A DNA stretch of 64,000 bases, from NCBI RefSeq assembly GCF_013359865.1, contig NZ_JABMCE010000063.1, positions 1 through 64,000 of the forward strand, given 5' to 3'. Both the position numbers and the translations under genes were made by a program. Below, one piece after another: positions 60,376 through 64,000 of the stretch. How positions within the stretch are numbered: the first letter of the stretch is position 1; each line of letters opens with the position of its first letter. The notes beneath the pieces were generated by a model. The model worked only from the letters and a program-made list of their open reading frames with translations, made no database searches and had not been told where the DNA came from. Source of the stretch: Curtobacterium pusillum. Its GTDB lineage: Bacteria; Actinomycetota; Actinomycetes; Actinomycetales; Microbacteriaceae.

Positions 60376-61367
60376 GCGTTGCTCCCTTCGAGCTCGCGTC
60401 GGGCATCGTCGGCCGCTTCCGCGTCCACCGGCTTGCCCGTGATCGTCAAGAACACCTCGTCGAGCGTCGGCTTCTGCACGCTCATCTCGGCGAGGGAGAT
60501 GCCGGCCTCGCGGAACGACACGAGGAGGTCGGTCACGCCGTCCGGGTCGGACATCGGAGCGGTCAGGCGGGAACCCTCGGGGCTGGCCACCGCGTCGACG
60601 CCGAGCGTGTTCCGGACGATCGCCCGCGCCGCGTCGAGCCGGAGCCCGTCGGTCAGTCGGAGGTGCAGCGACGACGATCCGATGCTCGCCTTGAGCTCGT
60701 CGCCGGTGCCCTCGGCGACGACGCGGCCGTGGTCGATCACGGCGATGCGGTCGGCGAGCTGGTCGGCCTCGTCGAGGTACTGCGTCGTCAGCAGGACGGT
60801 CGAGCCGGTCGCGACGAGCTCCCGGATCGTGTCCCACATCTGCGCGCGGGTGCGGGGGTCCAGGCCCGTCGTCGGCTCGTCGAGGAAGATGAGCGGCGGC
60901 TGCGCGATCAGGCTTGCGGCGAGGTCGAGGCGACGACGCATGCCGCCGGAGAAGTTCTTCAACGGGCGAGCGGCCGCCTCGGTCAGCCCGAAGCGCTCGA
61001 GCAGCTCGGCGGACTTGCGCTTCGACTCGGCACGGCTCAGACCGAGCAGCCGCGAGAAGATGACGAGGTTCTCGGTCGCGCTGAGCGTCTCGTCGACGCT
61101 GGCGTACTGCCCGGTCACGCCGATGAGGGAGCGGACGAGCTGGGCCTCACGGCGGACGTCGTGGCCGAAGATGCGGGCTTCGCCGGCGTCCGCCTTGAGC
61201 AGCGTCGCCAGCACGGAGATCGTGGTGGTCTTCCCGGCGCCGTTGGGACCGAGCACGCCGTAGACCGTGCCGGCCTCCACACGGAGGTCGACACCGTCCA
61301 CTGCGCGGTTCGTCCCGAAGGTCTTGACGAGGCCGGAGGCCTCCACCGCGAGCGGTGTGGTGGTCAT
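60372..61367 (-). CDS. ABC transporter ATP-binding protein (DrrA-like)
   Basis: A 331-residue ATPase. Walker A GVLGPNGAGKTTTISVLATL, the signature NFSGGMRRRLDLAASLI, Walker B PLIFLDEPTTGLDPRTRAQM and the H-loop region TVLLTTQYLDEADQLAD are present. The C-terminal ~100 residues form the DUF4162-type domain of drug-export ATPases. The ATG at 61367 follows GGAAGGACC; 24 further upstream codons are open but unsupported. With the downstream permease it forms a two-gene exporter, divergent from truA. Confidence 0.93.
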   Translation of the reverse strand: MTTTPLAVEASGLVKTFGTNRAVDGVDLRVEAGTVYGVLGPNGAGKTTTISVLATLLKADAGEARIFGHDVRREAQLVRSLIGVTGQYASVDETLSATENLVIFSRLLGLSRAESKRKSAELLERFGLTEAAARPLKNFSGGMRRRLDLAASLIAQPPLIFLDEPTTGLDPRTRAQMWDTIRELVATGSTVLLTTQYLDEADQLADRIAVIDHGRVVAEGTGDELKASIGSSSLHLRLTDGLRLDAARAIVRNTLGVDAVASPEGSRLTAPMSDPDGVTDLLVSFREAGISLAEMSVQKPTLDEVFLTITGKPVDAEAADDARRELEGSNA

Positions 61368-61466
61368 ACGCTCAGGTCCTTCCTGGTGACTCGACGCGGT
61401 TCGTCGATGTCGGTGACGATCGTGCCGCGGGACGCTCACGTGACACTGACGCGTCGCTGACGTCGC

Positions 61467-61472
61467 TACCGT
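61467..61472 (+). promoter_or_regulatory. leaderless-type -10 for truA
   Basis: TACCGT ends 6 nt before the GTG at 61479, and there is no Shine-Dalgarno match. Confidence 0.55.
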
Positions 61473-61478
61473 TGGGGT

Positions 61479-62366
61479 GTGAGTGAGACGGGTGTGCGGC
61501 TACGGCTCGACATCGCCTACGACGGTGCGGCGTTCTCCGGGTGGGCCCGGCAGCCCGGGCTGCGGACCGTGCAGGGCGCGCTCGAGACCGCGCTCGCCAC
61601 GGTGTTCACCCGCTGGGGTGAACCGCCGCAGCTCACCGTCGCGGGGCGCACCGACGCGGGGGTGCACGCCACCGGGCAGGTCGCGCACCTCGACCTGTCG
61701 GCGGAGCAGTGGGATGCACTCCGGGGGAAGCGCGGGTCGGGGCGCTCGCCGCTGGACGGCCTGGTCAAACGCGTCAACGGCATCGCGGCACCGGAGGGCG
61801 ACGTCGTCGTCACCCGGGCGTCGGTCGCGCCCGACGGGTTCGACGCCCGGTTCTCCCCGCTCTGGCGGCGCTACTCGTACCGGATCGCGGACGCCGACGC
61901 CCCGCACGACCCACGTCGGCGGGGGCACACCGTCTGGCACCCGACGCGTCTGGACCCGGCGGCGATGGAGCGCGGGGCGCTGCGGCTGCTGGGGCTGCAC
62001 GACTTCGCGACCTTCTGCAAGCCGCGCGAGGGCGCGACCACGATCCGGACGCTGCAGGAGTTCCGCTGGGACCGCGAGCCGGACGGGGTGCTGGTGGCGC
62101 GCCTCCAGGCCGATGCCTTCTGCCACTCCATGGTGCGTGCGATGGTGGGGGCGACCATCGCGGTCGGCGAGGGCCGCTTCGGCGCCGACCGGCTCGAGGA
62201 ACTGCGCGTCGCCGAGACACGGACGAGCGAGTTCAAGGTCGCGCCGGCGAAGGGCCTGACGCTGACCGAGGTGGGGTACCCCGCGGACGACGAGCTCGCG
62301 GCGCGGGCGTCGCAGACGCGGGCGCGGCGCGGGGCGGCCGACGGCGGCGGTACCGTCGGGGGATGA
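61479..62366 (+). CDS. truA: tRNA pseudouridine(38-40) synthase TruA
   Basis: Isomerises uridines 38-40 in the anticodon arm; 295 residues. RLDIAYDGAAFSGWARQPGL, the catalytic Asp59 in VAGRTDAGVHATGQVAHLDL, FSPLWRRYSYRI and the C-terminal FCHSMVRAMVGATIAVGEGR are all present. In many bacteria truA follows rplQ; here a FUSC gene, a regulator and an exporter separate them. The C-terminus has about 20 extra Ala/Arg/Gly-rich residues. Its stop overlaps the next gene. Confidence 0.95.
   Translation: MSETGVRLRLDIAYDGAAFSGWARQPGLRTVQGALETALATVFTRWGEPPQLTVAGRTDAGVHATGQVAHLDLSAEQWDALRGKRGSGRSPLDGLVKRVNGIAAPEGDVVVTRASVAPDGFDARFSPLWRRYSYRIADADAPHDPRRRGHTVWHPTRLDPAAMERGALRLLGLHDFATFCKPREGATTIRTLQEFRWDREPDGVLVARLQADAFCHSMVRAMVGATIAVGEGRFGADRLEELRVAETRTSEFKVAPAKGLTLTEVGYPADDELAARASQTRARRGAADGGGTVGG
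62351..62356 (+). promoter_or_regulatory. leaderless-type -10 for the MBL-fold gene
   Basis: TACCGT inside the 3' end of truA ends 6 nt before the ATG at 62363, which could let the gene be transcribed independently of truA. Confidence 0.45.
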
Positions 62367-63109
62367 GCTCCCGCGAACCCCGGTCCGTCGTCTCCGTCGC
62401 ACCCGGGGTGGTCTTCGTCGAGGGGCCCGTCTCGAACTGGGTCGTGCTCGCCGAGGAGGACGGCGTCGCCCTCATCGACGCCGGCTACCCGGCCGACACC
62501 GACCTCGTGCTGGACACCGTCCGGTACGCCGGCCACGACCTCGACGACCTGCGCCGCGTGTACGTCACGCACGGGCACGTCGACCACGTCGGCGGCATCC
62601 CCGGCATCCTCTCGCGCCACCCGCACGTCGAGGTGCTGGCGCACGCCGACGAGCTCGCCGGTGTGCGCGGACCGGAGCGGCAGCAGGTGACCCCGGCCGA
62701 GATCGGGGGACGGCTGGCGTCGCCCCGGGTCCTCCGGTGGCTCGCTCGCGCGATCCGCGCCGACGCGCTCCGGCCGACCGCCGTGCCGACCGCGCGGGCG
62801 TTCACGGGCGAGGACTTCGCCGGCCGGGCGATCAGCCCGCTGCCCGCCGCCGGGCACACCGTCGGGTCGACCGCCTACCTGCTGCCGGCGGCCGACGCGA
62901 TCGTCACCGGGGACGCCGTCGTCTCGCGGCACGACACGCAGCCCGCGTCCTGGGGGCCGCGACCGCGCATGATCACGCCGTTCTTCACGGCCGACCAGGA
63001 CGCTGCGCTCGAGTCCGCCCGTGCGCTGCCGATCCCGGAGATCCTGCTCCCGGGGCACGGGCCGGCCGTGCACCGGGTCGGACGGGAGTGGTTGCCCGTC
63101 ACTGCGTGA
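62363..63109 (+). CDS. MBL-fold metallo-hydrolase
   Basis: A 248-residue metallo-beta-lactamase-fold protein. The HxHxDH metal motif is in YVTHGHVDHVGG (His70, His72, Asp74, His75), with further ligands in AAGHTVGSTAYL, IVTGDAVV and LLPGHGPAVH. The N-terminal VAPGVVFVEGPVSNWVVLAE is typical of glyoxalase II/thiol-ester-hydrolase-like members. The substrate is unknown. The ATG overlaps the truA stop (ATGA). Confidence 0.88.
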   Translation: MSSREPRSVVSVAPGVVFVEGPVSNWVVLAEEDGVALIDAGYPADTDLVLDTVRYAGHDLDDLRRVYVTHGHVDHVGGIPGILSRHPHVEVLAHADELAGVRGPERQQVTPAEIGGRLASPRVLRWLARAIRADALRPTAVPTARAFTGEDFAGRAISPLPAAGHTVGSTAYLLPAADAIVTGDAVVSRHDTQPASWGPRPRMITPFFTADQDAALESARALPIPEILLPGHGPAVHRVGREWLPVTA

Positions 63110-63205
63110 GCGGGTCCGCCGGAGTGCGGACGCCGTGTCCCCCGCTCTGGGCGTCGTCCCCGCCATGATTCACCTGATCGCAACCTGAGTGACCGGTCAG
63201 CTGTG

Positions 63206-63211
63206 TAGCGT
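63206..63211 (+). promoter_or_regulatory. candidate -10 for the lamin-tail gene
   Basis: TAGCGT 32 nt before the ATG at 63244; the same hexamer occurs upstream of pilB and the FUSC gene. No clear -35. Confidence 0.35.
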
Positions 63212-63243
63212 CCGAGGGTCTCGTCCCCGGACCGAAGGTCATC

Positions 63244-64000
63244 ATGCACAGAACCATCGGGCGCACCGTCCTCTGCGCCACCGCGGCCGCAGCCCTCGTC
63301 GCTGCACCGCTCGTAACCGTCACCACTGCTTCCGCGAACCCCGCCGGCACCGGTCTCGTCATCGAGGAGGCCTACCTCAAGGGCGGCAGCGCGAACCAGC
63401 CGTACATGAACAAGTTCGTCGAACTCGGGAACCCGACCGACAGCCCCGTCAGCGTCGACGGCTGGTCGGTGCAGTACCGCTCGGCGACCGGTTCCGGCGC
63501 CCCGAGCGTCGGGAAGCTCACCGGCACGGTCCCCGCGCACGGCACCTACCTCGTGCAGATGGGGTCGAACGGCACGAACGGGCAAGCCCTCCCCGAACCC
63601 GACGCCGTCACCGGCCTGAACCCGTCCGGCTCGACCGGCACGCTCGTCCTCGCGGACCAGGCGACGGCGCTGTCGCTGCCCACCGGGTCGATCGCGGCCG
63701 GCACCGCGGGCGTCGTCGACCTGCTCGGCTACGGCACCTCGAACACCTTCGAGACCGCGGTCGCGACGGCCGGCACGGCGAACTCCGTGCCGGACGGCCT
63801 CACCCGTCAGGGCACGACCGACACTGACTCGAACGCGGACGACTTCACGGTCACCGACACCGTCACCCCGGAGAACGCGGCCGGCGAGACCGCGCAGCCG
63901 ACGGACCCGACCGACCCCACGGACCCGACCGACCCCACGGACCCGACCGACCCGGGGACGCCCGCGACACCGGCCGAGCAGGTCACCATCGCGCAGCTGC
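63244..64000 (+). CDS. secreted lamin-tail-domain protein, probably an ExeM/NucH-type nuclease (partial)
   Basis: The frame opens at an ATG behind CGAAGG and runs off the window after 252 codons. A Sec signal peptide (MHRTIGRTVLCATAAAALVA, ending near TASAN) is followed by a lamin-tail domain: LVIEEAYLKGGSANQPYMNK, FVELGNPTDSPVSVDGWSVQ, and the late LLGYGTSNTFETAVA. Then comes a Pro-Thr-Asp linker of tandem DPT repeats (about 219-238). The last visible residues, EQVTIAQL, resemble the start of the OB/nuclease part of ExeM/NucH extracellular endonucleases, which usually follow a lamin-tail domain. The nuclease itself lies outside the window, so that role is inferred. Confidence 0.75.
   Translation, partial: MHRTIGRTVLCATAAAALVAAPLVTVTTASANPAGTGLVIEEAYLKGGSANQPYMNKFVELGNPTDSPVSVDGWSVQYRSATGSGAPSVGKLTGTVPAHGTYLVQMGSNGTNGQALPEPDAVTGLNPSGSTGTLVLADQATALSLPTGSIAAGTAGVVDLLGYGTSNTFETAVATAGTANSVPDGLTRQGTTDTDSNADDFTVTDTVTPENAAGETAQPTDPTDPTDPTDPTDPTDPGTPATPAEQVTIAQL

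Noticed and set aside
62096..62112. GCGCGCCTCCAGGCCG in truA as another repeat copy
   Set aside because: It encodes part of the TruA core just before FCHSMVR and matches only part of the core; chance resemblance in GC-rich DNA is likely.
63905..63958. ACGGACCCGACCGACCCC repeats near the window end
   Set aside because: They encode a DPT linker in a secreted protein; they are not a regulatory or CRISPR repeat.

Overview
The window is high-GC DNA with mostly G/C-ending codons. It carries an actinobacterial set of housekeeping operons: rpoB-rpoC, rpsL-rpsG-fusA-tuf, S10-spc-secY-adk-map and infA-rpmJ-rpsM-rpsK-rpoA-rplQ. TTG and GTG starts are frequent, several promoters look leaderless, and the spc operon has no rpsN. 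Together this points to Actinomycetota, most likely Micrococcales/Microbacteriaceae. A Curtobacterium-like genus is my best guess, but it is an inference and was not tested by search.

Layout. 1-4.6 kb: a truncated minus-strand gene, a spermidine-synthase-like protein, a small membrane protein followed by an overlapping histidine kinase/response regulator pair, and a membrane protein with its own clear promoter. 4.7-12.4 kb: rpoB and rpoC (both TTG starts), closed by a terminator. 12.5-14.0 kb: a VOC-family protein and a double GNAT acetyltransferase. 14.1-26.8 kb: a type IV pilus locus in the order pilB, pilT, pilC, pilA, three further prepilins, pilD, pilM, pilN, pilO, largely overlapping or tightly spaced. 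26.9-29.3 kb: three membrane or surface proteins of unknown function. 29.5-34.1 kb: the str operon and tuf. 34.3-37.2 kb: an accessory island with a small antitoxin-like protein, a decayed surface-protein remnant, DNA topoisomerase IB and a DarT-like protein. 37.3-50.1 kb: the S10/spc ribosomal operon, secY, adk, map. 50.3-55.1 kb: a convergent LCP protein, then infA through rplQ. 55.2-64 kb: a FUSC-type protein, a 1069-residue BTAD/ATPase regulator, a convergent ABC exporter pair, truA, an MBL-fold hydrolase and the start of a secreted lamin-tail protein.

How it fits together. Transcription and translation genes form the conserved backbone, and accessory genes sit in the seams between the operons. 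The pilus locus looks complete for a Gram-positive organism: assembly and retraction ATPases, platform, major pilin, minor pilins, peptidase and PilM/N/O, with no outer-membrane secretin. One minor pilin is enlarged by Cna-B-like modules and another is a 610-residue PilX/GspK-like protein, suggesting a specialised fibre tip. A short repeat built around CTGGAGGCRCGG recurs in six seams and inside one or two coding regions; one copy coincides with the truncation point of the surface-protein remnant.

No tRNA, rRNA, CRISPR array, insertion sequence or riboswitch was recognised. Promoters and hairpins were identified by eye.
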